From Opitutia bacterium (GTDB lineage Bacteria > Verrucomicrobiota > Verrucomicrobiia > Opitutales > UBA953): DNA of 64,000 nt. Numbering within the stretch: position 1 is the stretch's first letter; each line of letters begins with the position of its first letter. The translations under genes and the position numbers were made by a program. The notes under the pieces are model-generated. The model saw nothing but the letters and a program-made list of their open reading frames with translations. It made no database searches and had not been told where the DNA came from. This document shows, one piece after another, positions 19,545 through 28,183 of this stretch. The DNA is taken from NCBI GenBank assembly GCA_003569245.1, contig BGOM01000005.1, positions 48,433-112,432 of the forward strand. The letters are read 5' to 3'.

Positions 19545-21743
19545 TCACCCGAGGTTCTTCAGGCGGGGCAGGAGGCTGGTCACCCGCCGCGAGTCCGCGG
19601 CGTTGCGGACCGCCATCGCATAGGCCGTCGGGTCGCCGACGAGGATCACCTGCTTGCGGCCGCGGGTGACCGCGGTGTAGATCAGGTTGCGGGCGAGCAT
19701 GATGCTGTGCTGGCGCAGCAGCGGCAGCACCACCGCGGGGAATTCCGAGCCCTGCGACTTGTGGATGCTCACCGCGTACGCCAGATGGAGGTCGCCTTGC
19801 TCGCCGCGCTCGAGTTCGACGCGGGCGCCGTCGAAGTCGATGAGGAGCGTCCCTTCCTCGTTCTGCCCGAGCACCACCCCGAAGTCGCCGTTGAAGACGA
19901 GCTTGTCGTAATTGTTGCGGGTCTGGATGACCTTGTCGCCCGGCTGGATGCGCCCCGGCTTCGCGTCCTTGCCGCGCAGGCGGGCCTGCAGGGCCTGGTT
20001 GTAGGCCTGGATGCCGCCCGTGCCCTTGTGCATCGGCGCCAGCACCTGGATGTCGCGCAGCGGGTCCAGCCGCAGGGCGCGAGGCAGCACCTCGCAGCAC
20101 AGCTTCGTGACCATCGCCACGCAGGCCTCGGGGTCCTCGACCTTCACGAAGTGGATGTCCTGGTTGAAATCCAGGCGGGTCGGGTCCTCGACCGGTTCCG
20201 GCGGGGCCGTCTCGGCGTGCAGGATGCCGTGCGCCACGGTGACGATGCCCGAGCGGGCGCCTTGGCGGAAGACCGTGTCGAGGCGCGTGACCGCGGCCTG
20301 GCCGGACTCGATGAGGTCGCCCAGGACGTTGCCCGCGCCGACGGACGGGAGCTGGTTGACGTCGCCGACGAGCAGCAGGTGCGCGGTCGAGGGGATCGCG
20401 CGCAGGAGCGCGGCGGCGAGCTTGGTGTCCAGCATGCTCGACTCGTCGATGATGACGAAGTCCGCGTGCAGGGGGTCGTCGGCGGTGGCGGTGAAGCCGC
20501 CCAGCGCCGGGTCGAACTTGAGCAGACGGTGGATGGTCGAGGCCGGCAGGCGCGTGGCCTCGGTCATGCGCTTGGCCGCGCGGCCCGTCGGCGCCCCCAG
20601 CGCCATGCGGGTCCGCTTGGCCGAGAGGATGTCGCACAGGGCCCGCAGGATCGTCGTCTTGCCGGTGCCGGGACCGCCGGTGAGCACCGCGACCTTATGC
20701 TGCAGCGCCATCTTCACGCCGGCGGCCTGCGCCTCGGAGAAGGCGAAGCCCGCGCGGGTCTGGGCCCACTCCACCGCCTTGTCGACCTGGATGGTCGGCA
20801 GCCCGCTGGGGCCGGCGAGGAGCCGGCGCACGGAAGCGGCGATCGATTTCTCGGCGTTCTCCTGCGGTCGCAGCTGCATGAGCCGCACGCCGTTCACGTC
20901 GAGGAAGCCGACCGCCTGCTCGTCGAGCAGCCGGCGCAGGCGGTCCTGCACCACGGCGCGATCGACCTCGAGCAACTCGGTCGCCTTCTCGAGCAGCCCT
21001 TCGTCGGGGAAGGCGCTGTGGCCTTCGCCCTCGAGTTCCTCGAGCGTGTGCAGCAGGCCCGCGTCGACGCGCTGCGGACCCGCCGTCGGCAGACCGAGGT
21101 TGCGCGCGATCTTGTCGGCCGTCTTGAAGCCCACGCCCTCGACCTCCCGGCAGACGCGGTAGGGCTCGGTGGTGACGACCTTCTTCGCGTCCTGCCCGTA
21201 GGCCTTGACGATGCGCAGGCAGAGCGCGTTGGTCACGCCGTAGGTCTGGAGGAAGACCATGACCTCGCGGAGCGCCTTCTGCTCCTCCCAGGCGGCCTTG
21301 ATCGACTTCGCCCGGCCGGGGCCGATGCCCTCGACCTCGCGCAGGCGGCCCGACTGGTTGGAGATGATGTCGAACGTGCGCACGCCGAACTTGGCGACGA
21401 TCTTGTCGGCATAGGTCTTGCCGATGCCCTTGATCAGGCCGGAGCCGAGGTACTTGCGGATGCCGTGGACGGAGGAGGGCAGGCGCGACTGGAAGGATTT
21501 GACGCGCAGCTGCGGCCCGTGCGCGGGGTGGTGTTCCCAGGAGCCGGTCGCATCGACCGTCTCGCCGCATTGCAGGCCGGACATGTTGCCGAGGATGATG
21601 ACCTTGTCGCCGGCCTCGGGCGCCAGCTCGGCGATCGTGAAGTGCGTCTCCTCGTCGAGCCACAGGATGCGCTCGACCACGCCCGAGAGGGTGACCTCGG
21701 GTCCACGGGGTTGTTCGCGCGGAGGCGCCATACCTTCAGCCAA
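19545..21743 (-). CDS. recD2: ATP-dependent 5'-3' DNA helicase RecD2
   Basis: RecD2 is an SF1B helicase involved in DNA repair without RecBC. The 732-residue protein has the N-terminal OB-like and helix-hairpin-helix region (KYLGSGLIKGIGKTYADKIV; REVEGIGPGRAKSIK). Walker A GGPGTGKTT lies near residue 355, Walker B-type DFVIIDESSMLD follows, then LLVGDVNQLPSVGAG and the C-terminal YAVSIHKSQGSEFPAVV motif. Length and order are canonical. The ATG at 21731 (MAPPREQ) is an equally good start. It follows a HAD phosphatase gene by 30 bases. Confidence 0.95.
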   Translation of the reverse strand: MAEGMAPPREQPRGPEVTLSGVVERILWLDEETHFTIAELAPEAGDKVIILGNMSGLQCGETVDATGSWEHHPAHGPQLRVKSFQSRLPSSVHGIRKYLGSGLIKGIGKTYADKIVAKFGVRTFDIISNQSGRLREVEGIGPGRAKSIKAAWEEQKALREVMVFLQTYGVTNALCLRIVKAYGQDAKKVVTTEPYRVCREVEGVGFKTADKIARNLGLPTAGPQRVDAGLLHTLEELEGEGHSAFPDEGLLEKATELLEVDRAVVQDRLRRLLDEQAVGFLDVNGVRLMQLRPQENAEKSIAASVRRLLAGPSGLPTIQVDKAVEWAQTRAGFAFSEAQAAGVKMALQHKVAVLTGGPGTGKTTILRALCDILSAKRTRMALGAPTGRAAKRMTEATRLPASTIHRLLKFDPALGGFTATADDPLHADFVIIDESSMLDTKLAAALLRAIPSTAHLLLVGDVNQLPSVGAGNVLGDLIESGQAAVTRLDTVFRQGARSGIVTVAHGILHAETAPPEPVEDPTRLDFNQDIHFVKVEDPEACVAMVTKLCCEVLPRALRLDPLRDIQVLAPMHKGTGGIQAYNQALQARLRGKDAKPGRIQPGDKVIQTRNNYDKLVFNGDFGVVLGQNEEGTLLIDFDGARVELERGEQGDLHLAYAVSIHKSQGSEFPAVVLPLLRQHSIMLARNLIYTAVTRGRKQVILVGDPTAYAMAVRNAADSRRVTSLLPRLKNLG

Positions 21744-21773
21744 TCACCCCGTCGCCCGGGAGCGAAGGCAAAA

Positions 21774-22433
21774 TCACGCCAGTCCGAAGGCCTCGCGCCC
21801 CAGCTCGGCCAGTCCGGCGTGCACGGTGTCCGGCGCGTGCGGGGCGAGTTCCTCGGCGGTGTGGCTCCCGGTCGTCACGCAATGGATGGCCGCCAGCTTG
21901 CCGTTGCGGGCCGCCGCGATGTCGAAGGGGGAGTCGCCGACCATCACCGTGGTGGCGGCGTCGGCCCGCATCGACCCCAGGACGAAATGGGTGAACTCCG
22001 GCTGCGGCTTGCGCCAAGGGTGGGCGTTGGTCCCGTAGATGCCGTCGAAGAGGTGGTCCAGACCGAGGTGCTCCATGATCTTCTTGGAGTTGGCGTCGTC
22101 CTTGTTGGTGTACACCGCGGTGCGGACTCCCCGGGCCCGTAAGGCTTCGAGCAGCTCCCGGCAACCGGGGTACACGCGGAGACCATGGTACATCACGGAC
22201 GGGAAGTGCTCCCGGAAGAGCCGGGTCGCCGTGGGGGCGTTGGCTTCGCCGGCCAATTTGACCACGGTGACGTTGACCGAGCCTCCGACCGCGCGCCGGA
22301 TCTGCTCCAAGGTCACGCTCGGCAGACCCATCATCGACATCACGTCATCGTAGCAACGGTGAATGGCCTCGAAGTTGTCGACCAAGGTGCCATCCAGGTC
22401 GAAAAGGACGGTCTGCGGGAGGGGTCGGGCCAT
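21774..22433 (-). CDS. HAD-IA hydrolase, phosphoglycolate phosphatase-like
   Basis: HAD phosphatases use an aspartate nucleophile. The 219-residue protein has motif I FDLDGTLVDN (D12, D14), the alpha-helical cap (residues 20-85), motif II VYTNKDD, a Lys in RKPQPEF (motif III) and motif IV VMVGDSPFDI. This is the Gph/PPase subgroup pattern, and phosphoglycolate is the most likely substrate (inference). It is transcribed ahead of recD2 and divergently from a small membrane protein. Confidence 0.88.
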   Translation of the reverse strand: MARPLPQTVLFDLDGTLVDNFEAIHRCYDDVMSMMGLPSVTLEQIRRAVGGSVNVTVVKLAGEANAPTATRLFREHFPSVMYHGLRVYPGCRELLEALRARGVRTAVYTNKDDANSKKIMEHLGLDHLFDGIYGTNAHPWRKPQPEFTHFVLGSMRADAATTVMVGDSPFDIAAARNGKLAAIHCVTTGSHTAEELAPHAPDTVHAGLAELGREAFGLA

Positions 22434-22522
22434 GGGAAGGCCCTAATCAGGGGGTATCGGGGGCGGTTTCCAAGTTTGGATTTGCAGGAAAGGGGCCGTG
22501 CCGTAGGTTGCGGTTTCTTCCC

Positions 22523-23137
22523 ATGACCTTCTCGACGGATCTCACCAAGCCCCTCAGCCGCGCCGGCCTGGCCATCAACCTGGTCGTCCTGACCGCCCTT
22601 TTCTACGTCCTGTCGGCCGCCTCCTACCATTACATGACGGTGACCTTGCCTCATCAAGGTGCCGCCCATCATTCGGCCGAGCTCGCGGAGCAGACCGCCG
22701 AAAAGACCTTTGAAAAGGCCAAGAAAGCCGCCAAGGGCAAGGCCTTCGACGAATCCGCCGCCCAAGCCCAGGCCAAGGCCGCCGGCGAGGCGGAGGCCAA
22801 GAAGAAGGCCGAGGAAATCCATCACCACGCGGTCGAAGGCTGGGCGCCTTTCGCGGTCTTCCTGCTGATCCTTTCCGCGGTGTTCTTCGCCGGCTTCCTG
22901 TCCGTCGCGGTCCAGCGCCGCGCCAATGACGCCGGCCTGCTCGGGCTCTGGCTGTTCCCGAATCACCTCGGTGCCTGGCTCTTCGCCGGTTTCGTGGCTT
23001 TCTACCCGTTCCTTTCCGCCCATGGTCTGCGCAACGCCTGGACCCCGGCTTTCATCGCCGGCCTCGTCCTGCTCCTGCCGGCCCTGCTGTCCGGCGAAGG
23101 CAAGGGTGAGTCCGACCACGGCCACGACCACCACTGA
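22523..23137 (+). CDS. Hypothetical membrane protein with Ala/Lys helical insert
   Basis: I do not recognise this 204-residue protein. One membrane segment lies at residues 18-38. A charged Ala/Lys/Glu-rich helix, probably coiled coil, follows (about 55-100). Three further segments lie at about 112-132, 145-165 and 175-195, and the tail ends in HGHDHH, which could bind metal. ATG 22523 is preferred over a TTG 15 bases upstream. It converges on surE with 9 bases between. Confidence 0.65.
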   Translation: MTFSTDLTKPLSRAGLAINLVVLTALFYVLSAASYHYMTVTLPHQGAAHHSAELAEQTAEKTFEKAKKAAKGKAFDESAAQAQAKAAGEAEAKKKAEEIHHHAVEGWAPFAVFLLILSAVFFAGFLSVAVQRRANDAGLLGLWLFPNHLGAWLFAGFVAFYPFLSAHGLRNAWTPAFIAGLVLLLPALLSGEGKGESDHGHDHH

Positions 23138-23146
23138 GCTGTCGGC

Positions 23147-23912
23147 TTAGGGTCGGCCGACGGTGCCGAAGTCGAAGAGGGTGTGGCTGATCAGCCCGCG
23201 TTCCAGCACCGCCAGGTCGGTCTGGGGCTCGGGTGAGAAGTTCTGGCCATCGTTCCAACGGAACCGGTAGCCCAGCGCCGTGGGCTCGAAGAGTGAGCCA
23301 TGCCGGACCAGGGCCGGGTGGCTCCGCTCCATGCGGGTGGCTCGTTCACCGCCGCCGGGTAATTGAGGCTATGGACGTGGATGCCGTTCACCGGTTGGCC
23401 CACCAGCGCGTGGGCGAAACGTGCCGCATGTCGGGTGGCCGCGTCGAGGTGGGGCCGGAGCTCATCCGGGCACACCGCGGAACTGCGATGAACCCGCTCG
23501 AAGATCGACTGCTCGAGGTCGAGGGAGCAGGCCACGGCTGGCAGACCCCAGGCGGCGCCTTCGGTCGCTCCCGCCAAGGTGCCGGAGCTCAGGCAGAGCG
23601 GCATCGTCGCGTTGAAGCCGATATTGATACCTGAAATCACCACGTCGGGGCGGACAGGCAGAAGGTGCGCCAAGGCGATGTTCACGCAGTCGGAGGGGTC
23701 CCGTCGATCGACCAGGCTTGCTCCCCGAGCCCCGGGTAAGTCGCCAAGGTGACCTCCCGGTGGCGGCTGAAGGCCCGCCCGATCCAGCTGCGTTCCCCGG
23801 CGGGGGCGGCGACCAGCACGCGGAAACCGGTCTCCTCGCAAGCCCGGGCCAGGGCGTGGAGGAAGGCGGCGTTGATGCCGTCGTCGTTGGTGAGCAGGGC
23901 CGTGGGTTTCAT
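23147..23912 (-). pseudogene. surE: 5'/3'-nucleotidase SurE, reading frame broken twice
   Basis: SurE dephosphorylates nucleoside monophosphates. Three consecutive frames together give a full-length protein of about 255 residues. The first has MKPTALLTNDDGINAAFL (the DD metal site) to SIDGTP; the second has SDCVNIALAHLL, ISGINIGFNAT and the SGTLAGATEGA block; the third has the C-terminal GYRFRWNDGQ to the stop. The first break is in the G run at 23695-23698, where one base is missing (GTP then SDC). The second is at 23340/23341, again one base short. All catalytic motifs are intact otherwise, so sequencing error is more likely than decay. Confidence 0.85.
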
Positions 23913-23959
23913 GCGTCGCCCCAGCGTGGCGCCCGCCGCCCGACGGGCAACGCGGAAGG

Positions 23960-24454
23960 TTAGGACCGCAGCTCGCCCAGGCCGGACTGCAGCTCGCGGA
24001 TCAGGTCGCGCAAGCCCGCCGCGGCTTCGAAGTCCTCCTCGGCGACCGCCGTCCGCAGGTCTTCCTGGGCCTTGGTCAGGCGGGCGCGCCTTTCGGCCTC
24101 GCTGGACTGGGGGCGGCGACCTTGGTGGTCCAGTCCTGGTTGGAGGCGGGCGATCGTGGCCAGCGCCTCGGACTGGTGGGCCTCGTAGCAGGTCGGGCAC
24201 CCGAGGCGGTGGAGTCGCTCGAAGTCGTTCCAGCGGAAACCGCAGGTCGGGCAACGGCTCCGGCCCGCGGGATTCGGGACGATCAGCGGGACGCCGAGCG
24301 CCCATGAGGGCAGCACGCCGCCGCCGGCAGGTTGCTGGACCGACGGGCAGCCTTGGCAGCAGGCGAAGTGCGTGGCCTTGCCGCCCGCGACGAGCGAGAG
24401 GAAGAGGGTGCACTCCTGGGTGCAGCCCTGGCAGGCGGGCGGACGCGGAACCAT
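23960..24454 (-). CDS. McsA-like zinc-ribbon protein with UVR motif
   Basis: McsA activates the protein-arginine kinase McsB in Gram-positive bacteria. This 164-residue protein shares its build: cysteine pairs in the first half (CQGCTQEC, CCQGC, CPTCGFRW, CPTC) that should bind zinc, and a C-terminal UVR motif (LRTAVAEEDFEAAAGLRDLIRELQ) as in UvrB/UvrC. No mcsB or clpC is in the window, so whether it serves an arginine kinase here is unknown. It lies 47 bases upstream of surE on the same strand and is divergent from the tolQ-like gene. Confidence 0.82.
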   Translation of the reverse strand: MVPRPPACQGCTQECTLFLSLVAGGKATHFACCQGCPSVQQPAGGGVLPSWALGVPLIVPNPAGRSRCPTCGFRWNDFERLHRLGCPTCYEAHQSEALATIARLQPGLDHQGRRPQSSEAERRARLTKAQEDLRTAVAEEDFEAAAGLRDLIRELQSGLGELRS

Positions 24455-24548
24455 CGTCGGTCAGGATGACCGCCGCCGGCTCCGTCCGCAAGCGCATCGA
24501 GCACCTTTTCGGTTGAAGCCGCGCTCGGGGCGGATTGCCTAGGGAGCG

Positions 24549-25394
24549 ATGATTTCCCCAGTCCTGATGGTGGTGTTGGCCGAGGCCGAGAAGGGTGCGG
24601 TCTGGTATTTCAAGCAGATGGATGCGGCCGGCATGGCCGTCGCCGCGGTGCTCGTCGTCTGCTCCCTGATCGGCTGGGGCGCGATGATCCAGAAGTGGTC
24701 CGACGTCCAGGAACTCCGCCGCCGCAACCATGCCTTCGAGCGTCGCCTGCGCGACGAGTCCTCGGTCGTCGCCCTCAATTTTCCCCGCACCTCCAACCTC
24801 GCCCCCTACGAATTCCTCGTGGCCGAGGCCGTGTCCGCCGTGCAGCGCCATAAGGGCCGGCTCGTCCGCCAGTCCGACGTCACCCTGTGCATGGGGCACG
24901 TCGAGAACGCGGTCCAGCGCGGCGTCTCGCGCACGATGGTGAAGTACGAGGACAAGATGGTGCTCCTCAGCTCGCTCGTTTCCGGCGGCCCGTTCCTCGG
25001 CCTGCTCGGCACGGTCTGGGGCGTCATGGTCACCTTCGGCGCCCTGACCGAGAAGGCCAGCATCGCGCAGCTCGCGCCGGGCGTCTGCGGCGCGCTGGTC
25101 ACCACCACGCTGGGCCTGCTGGTCGCGATCCCCGCCACCTTCGGCTACAACTACCTGCTCACCCAGGTGAAGATCATGTCGACCGAGCTCGACAACTTCG
25201 CGAGCTCGCTGGCCGACCGCGTCGAGCTCGAGCTCGAAGGCGAGGCCCGCCGCAACTTCGACCAGCAGCAGGAACGCGAGCAGCTGCGCCGCGCCGCCGC
25301 GGCCGCCGCTCAACCGGTCGCCCAGCCGACCGCCCCGGCGCCGCTCGTCCCCGAGACTCCGCCCAGCCTGCCGGGTTGGGAGGACGCGCGCTGA
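24549..25394 (+). CDS. tolQ: MotA/TolQ/ExbB proton channel family protein
   Basis: TolQ/ExbB proteins form the inner-membrane pentamer that harvests the proton gradient for envelope work. The 281-residue protein has three membrane helices (about 30-50, 137-160, 182-205). The family signature spans the second and third: LGLLGTVWGVMVTFGAL and the GVCGALVTTTLGLLVAIPA block. The C-terminus is a charged helix with a Pro/Ala tail. It heads the tolQ-tolR-tolA-like operon, and the tolR-like gene starts 4 bases after its stop. ExbB and TolQ cannot be separated by sequence alone. Confidence 0.9.
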   Translation: MISPVLMVVLAEAEKGAVWYFKQMDAAGMAVAAVLVVCSLIGWGAMIQKWSDVQELRRRNHAFERRLRDESSVVALNFPRTSNLAPYEFLVAEAVSAVQRHKGRLVRQSDVTLCMGHVENAVQRGVSRTMVKYEDKMVLLSSLVSGGPFLGLLGTVWGVMVTFGALTEKASIAQLAPGVCGALVTTTLGLLVAIPATFGYNYLLTQVKIMSTELDNFASSLADRVELELEGEARRNFDQQQEREQLRRAAAAAAQPVAQPTAPAPLVPETPPSLPGWEDAR

Positions 25395-25398
25395 TCCC

Positions 25399-25824
25399 AT
25401 GGCCCGTTCCTTCTCCAAGCCCGGCCGGTTGCACGTGATGAACGAGTTGAACGTCACGCCGATGCTCGACCTGTGCTTCTGCCTGCTGATCATCTTCATG
25501 ATCGCCACGCCCGTGCTCGAGCAGACCACCGCCGTGAACCTGCCCAAGGCCGACAAGGGGGCCGGCCGGCCGATCGACACCAAGGTGCAGTACCGCATCG
25601 TCTCCCTCTCCGCCAAGGGCGAGTACGCCGTGGGCAACAAGCCGGTCACGAAGGCCCAGCTCGAGGCGGAATTCGCGGCCATCGCCGCGTTGCCCGAGGC
25701 CGAGCAGCCTATCGTGCGCATCCGTGGTGACGGCGCCCAGGTCTATCAGAACATCATCGACCTGCTTTCCTTGGCCAAGACCAAGGGGCTGACCAAGGTC
25801 GGCCTCGATTCGGAGACGCGCTGA
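25399..25824 (+). CDS. tolR: ExbD/TolR family biopolymer transport protein
   Basis: ExbD/TolR partners the TolQ/ExbB channel. The 141-residue protein has the typical start MNELNVTPMLDLCFCLLIIFM about 15 residues in. It has the essential Asp in TPMLDL at the mouth of the single membrane helix, then a periplasmic domain with VRIRGDGAQVYQNIIDLLSLAKTKGL. It sits between tolQ- and tolA-like genes; the next start follows the stop by 1 base. Confidence 0.9.
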   Translation: MARSFSKPGRLHVMNELNVTPMLDLCFCLLIIFMIATPVLEQTTAVNLPKADKGAGRPIDTKVQYRIVSLSAKGEYAVGNKPVTKAQLEAEFAAIAALPEAEQPIVRIRGDGAQVYQNIIDLLSLAKTKGLTKVGLDSETR

Positions 25825-25825
25825 C

Positions 25826-26635
25826 ATGTCCGGCGAAAACAAAGGTTGGGTCGGTTCCCTCGCGGTGCATGCGGGCATTCTCGCGGTCCTCGTCGGGGCC
25901 TCCTGGTACGCTTCCCGCCAGCCGGGCGAAAACCTCGAGGCGGTCGATCCGCTCATCGTGACTTTGGACAACATCCCCGGCAAGAAACCCGGCCAGATCG
26001 GCAAGGCCCCGGGCGTCGCCCAAGGGGATGAGCGCGGCGTGGCGGGCGGCATCCCGCGCATCCACCTCAAGAAACTCGATCTCGCGAAGGTCGAGCAGGA
26101 GCGACAGAAAGCGGTCGAGCAGTCCAACCCAGGCGCCACCTCGTCGGCCAAAGCCGAGCCCCGGGTGACCTCCAAGACGGCCCCCGGTGGCTCGTCCAAA
26201 CTCTCGCTGGAGGCCTTCAACAAGGCCAACCCGGGACGCAGCGGCGGATCGGCGAGCGGCAAAGTCGGCTCGATCGGCGGGACCAAGGTCGCCCTTGGCC
26301 GCTCTTACGGCACCGGGGAGAATGGCGGCGAAGGCGGCTCCGCCAACGAACGCCAGCTTTACGCGGGGGAGGTCAAGGCCCGTTTCCAGACGGCCTGGAC
26401 GGACCTGCTCGCCGCCGAGGGCGCGACGCTCGAATCCGCCGGCAGCTGCGGCGTTTCCCTGCGCGTCGATGCGGCGGGCGGCGTCGCGTTCTCGGGCTGG
26501 CTGACGGCCCCGCGGGACGCCCGTTTCGCCCAGTTGGTCAAGCAGGCGGTCGCCCGCATCGGAAACTGCGGCAAGCCGCCCGGCGGCAAGGGGTTCGTGA
26601 TCGACTTCCCGAAGGTCGGCGTCTCGGAAGGCTGA
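25826..26635 (+). CDS. TolA/TonB-like energy transducer
   Basis: The 269-residue protein has one N-terminal membrane anchor (residues 9-28, VGSLAVHAGILAVLVGASWY) and a long Gly/Ser/Lys-rich periplasmic spacer. Its C-terminal domain is TonB/TolA-like (LYAGEVKARFQTAWTDLL to DFPKVG) and contains two cysteines (GSCGV and GNCGK) that could form a disulfide. Its place after TolQ- and TolR-like genes indicates that it transmits energy across the periplasm. tolB and pal do not follow. Converges on ridA with 6 bases between. Confidence 0.8.
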   Translation: MSGENKGWVGSLAVHAGILAVLVGASWYASRQPGENLEAVDPLIVTLDNIPGKKPGQIGKAPGVAQGDERGVAGGIPRIHLKKLDLAKVEQERQKAVEQSNPGATSSAKAEPRVTSKTAPGGSSKLSLEAFNKANPGRSGGSASGKVGSIGGTKVALGRSYGTGENGGEGGSANERQLYAGEVKARFQTAWTDLLAAEGATLESAGSCGVSLRVDAAGGVAFSGWLTAPRDARFAQLVKQAVARIGNCGKPPGGKGFVIDFPKVGVSEG

Positions 26636-26641
26636 GCCCGC

Positions 26642-27106
26642 TCAGTCGCGGACCTCGAGCACGAGCTGGACCTCGACGGAGACGCCCAAGGGCAGGCCGT
26701 TGACGGAGACCGCGGCGCGGGCGTGCTTGCCGGCGTCGCCGAAGACCCGCAGCAGGAATTCCGAGGCGCCGTTGAGCACCTTGGGACTGTCGCTGAAGCC
26801 GTCGACGCCGTTGACGAAGCCGTTCACCATCACGACCCGGACGACCTTGTCGAGCGAGCCGAGGGCGACCTTGGCGTTCGCGAGGGCGTTGAGCGCGCAG
26901 AGCTGCGCGGCCTCGGCGGCCTGGGCCAGGTCGACCTCGCGGCCGACCTTGCCGAGCGAGGCGACCTTGCCATCCTTCATCGGCAGGGTGCCCGCGAGGT
27001 AGAGCAGGTGACCCGTGCGCACGGCCGGTACGTAGGCGCCGGCGGCGGCGGGCGGCGTGGGCAGGGTGAGGCCGAGTTCGGCGAGGCGGGCTTCGGGGGA
27101 GGACAT
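26642..27106 (-). CDS. RidA family (YjgF/YER057c) protein
   Basis: RidA proteins deaminate reactive enamine/imine intermediates such as those from serine/threonine dehydratase. The 154-residue protein is slightly longer than RidA itself (about 128), fitting the YER057c/Atu1154-like subgroup. It has YVPAVRTGHLLYLAGTLPMKDG at the start, QLCALNALANAK, VVMVNGFVNG and a C-terminal GVSVEVQLVLEV. The Arg typical of active RidA (R105-type) appears as HARAAVSVNGLP. ATG 27106 was chosen; one 15 bases upstream would overlap the HPP gene. Confidence 0.85.
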   Translation of the reverse strand: MSSPEARLAELGLTLPTPPAAAGAYVPAVRTGHLLYLAGTLPMKDGKVASLGKVGREVDLAQAAEAAQLCALNALANAKVALGSLDKVVRVVMVNGFVNGVDGFSDSPKVLNGASEFLLRVFGDAGKHARAAVSVNGLPLGVSVEVQLVLEVRD

Positions 27107-27111
27107 GGGGA

Positions 27112-27624
27112 TCAGAGCCAATACTTGGGCCAGGGGGCCGTGCGGCGCAAGTTATGATAGAACAGGGCGACCACCACTATCGTGGCGGCACCGGCCAACG
27201 TGGGGCAGACCAGGAAAGACCACGGGGCGTGGGGCAGGGCGCAGACGATGAGCGGGTTGGCGCAGGCGGGCGGGTGGACGCTCCGGGTGGCCTTCATGAG
27301 ACAGATGGCGAGGCCCACCGCGAGCGCGGGCGCCCACCAGTGTCCGGGGAAGAAGTTCGCCGCGGCCAGCCCGCCCGCGCTGCCGATCAGGTGGCCCAGC
27401 AGCACGCTGCGGGGCTGGGCGAACGGTGAATCCGGGTAGGCGAAGACGATGAGCGTGCTGGCGGCGAAGGAACCCAGGAGGAGCAGCACCTCGAGTTCGC
27501 GCGTGAGGAAGGCCAGCCCGGCGACCACGGCCGCCGCGACGACGGCGGTGGCCAGGATCTCCGGCCAAGCCGGCCGGGGCGGGGGCGTTTCGCCCGCCCC
27601 GCGCATCTTCCGGAGGAGCTCCAC
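27112..27624 (-). CDS. HPP family integral membrane protein
   Basis: HPP proteins have four membrane helices and are implicated in nitrite transport in cyanobacteria and plants. The 170-residue protein contains the namesake motif in TRSVHPPACANPLI, preceded by LLLLGSFAASTLIVFAYPDSPFAQPRS and followed by hydrophobic helices. It sits between a small secreted protein and ridA in a tightly packed four-gene unit (gaps of 5-6 bases). Function in this context is unknown. Confidence 0.85.
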   Translation of the reverse strand: MELLRKMRGAGETPPPRPAWPEILATAVVAAAVVAGLAFLTRELEVLLLLGSFAASTLIVFAYPDSPFAQPRSVLLGHLIGSAGGLAAANFFPGHWWAPALAVGLAICLMKATRSVHPPACANPLIVCALPHAPWSFLVCPTLAGAATIVVVALFYHNLRRTAPWPKYWL

Positions 27625-27630
27625 GCGGCC

Positions 27631-28146
27631 TTACTTGCCTTGCGACTTCTTCAGGCCCTCGATCAGCTCGATGACGAGCTCGCGGCTGCGACCCTTGATC
27701 TCGCGGACCAGGGTGCCGTCGGAGGAGCCGACCGCCTTCTTCGTCTGCGCGTAGGTGACGGCCAGCACGGGCTCGCGGTTGCGGGTGATGGTGGCGTTGT
27801 CGCGGATGGTGAGGTTGATGACGGCCTCGTAGCGGCCGAGGCCGCGCTCGAACTTGACCTCGACGGTCAGGAGCGGCGTGGCGGCCTCGCTGTTGCCGCC
27901 CACGAACTCCTTGGGGACGAGGTTGCTCCGGCGCATCTCGAGCTCGATCGCGTCGCGGATCTCGCCGCGCAGGTCGGCATCCTCGGGGCGGGACTCGGAG
28001 GTCGAGACGTCGATGAAGAAGTAGGAGATGCCGCGGAGCTTGGCGAAGGTGCGGTCCTCAGGAATCTTGACCGGCTTGGGGTCTTCCTGGGCGCGGAGGA
28101 CGGGCAGGGCGAGGAGGCAGGCCAAGGCGAGGAGGGTGGAGCGCAT
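27631..28146 (-). CDS. Hypothetical secreted protein
   Basis: I do not recognise a named family. The 171-residue product has a signal peptide (MRSTLLALACLLALPVLRAQ, cleavage probably after LRA). The mature domain is mixed alpha/beta, with a regular pattern (LRGISYFFIDVSTSE; LRGEIRDAIELEMRRSNLV; PLLTVEVKFERG; YEAVINLTIRD). This resembles periplasmic lipoprotein-like DUF domains that assess envelope state, but this is speculative. It lies between the oligopeptide-binding lipoprotein and the HPP gene on one transcript. Confidence 0.68.
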   Translation of the reverse strand: MRSTLLALACLLALPVLRAQEDPKPVKIPEDRTFAKLRGISYFFIDVSTSESRPEDADLRGEIRDAIELEMRRSNLVPKEFVGGNSEAATPLLTVEVKFERGLGRYEAVINLTIRDNATITRNREPVLAVTYAQTKKAVGSSDGTLVREIKGRSRELVIELIEGLKKSQGK

Positions 28147-28183
28147 GGGAAGGTGGGTTATGTTGGTGGGCGGGCCGCGGGCT

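Noticed and set aside
19707..22142. 811-codon plus-strand open frame opposite recD2 and the HAD gene
   Set aside because: Composition is typical of antisense GC-rich frames (Leu/Val/Gly/Arg/Asp/His). RecD2 motifs occupy the other strand.
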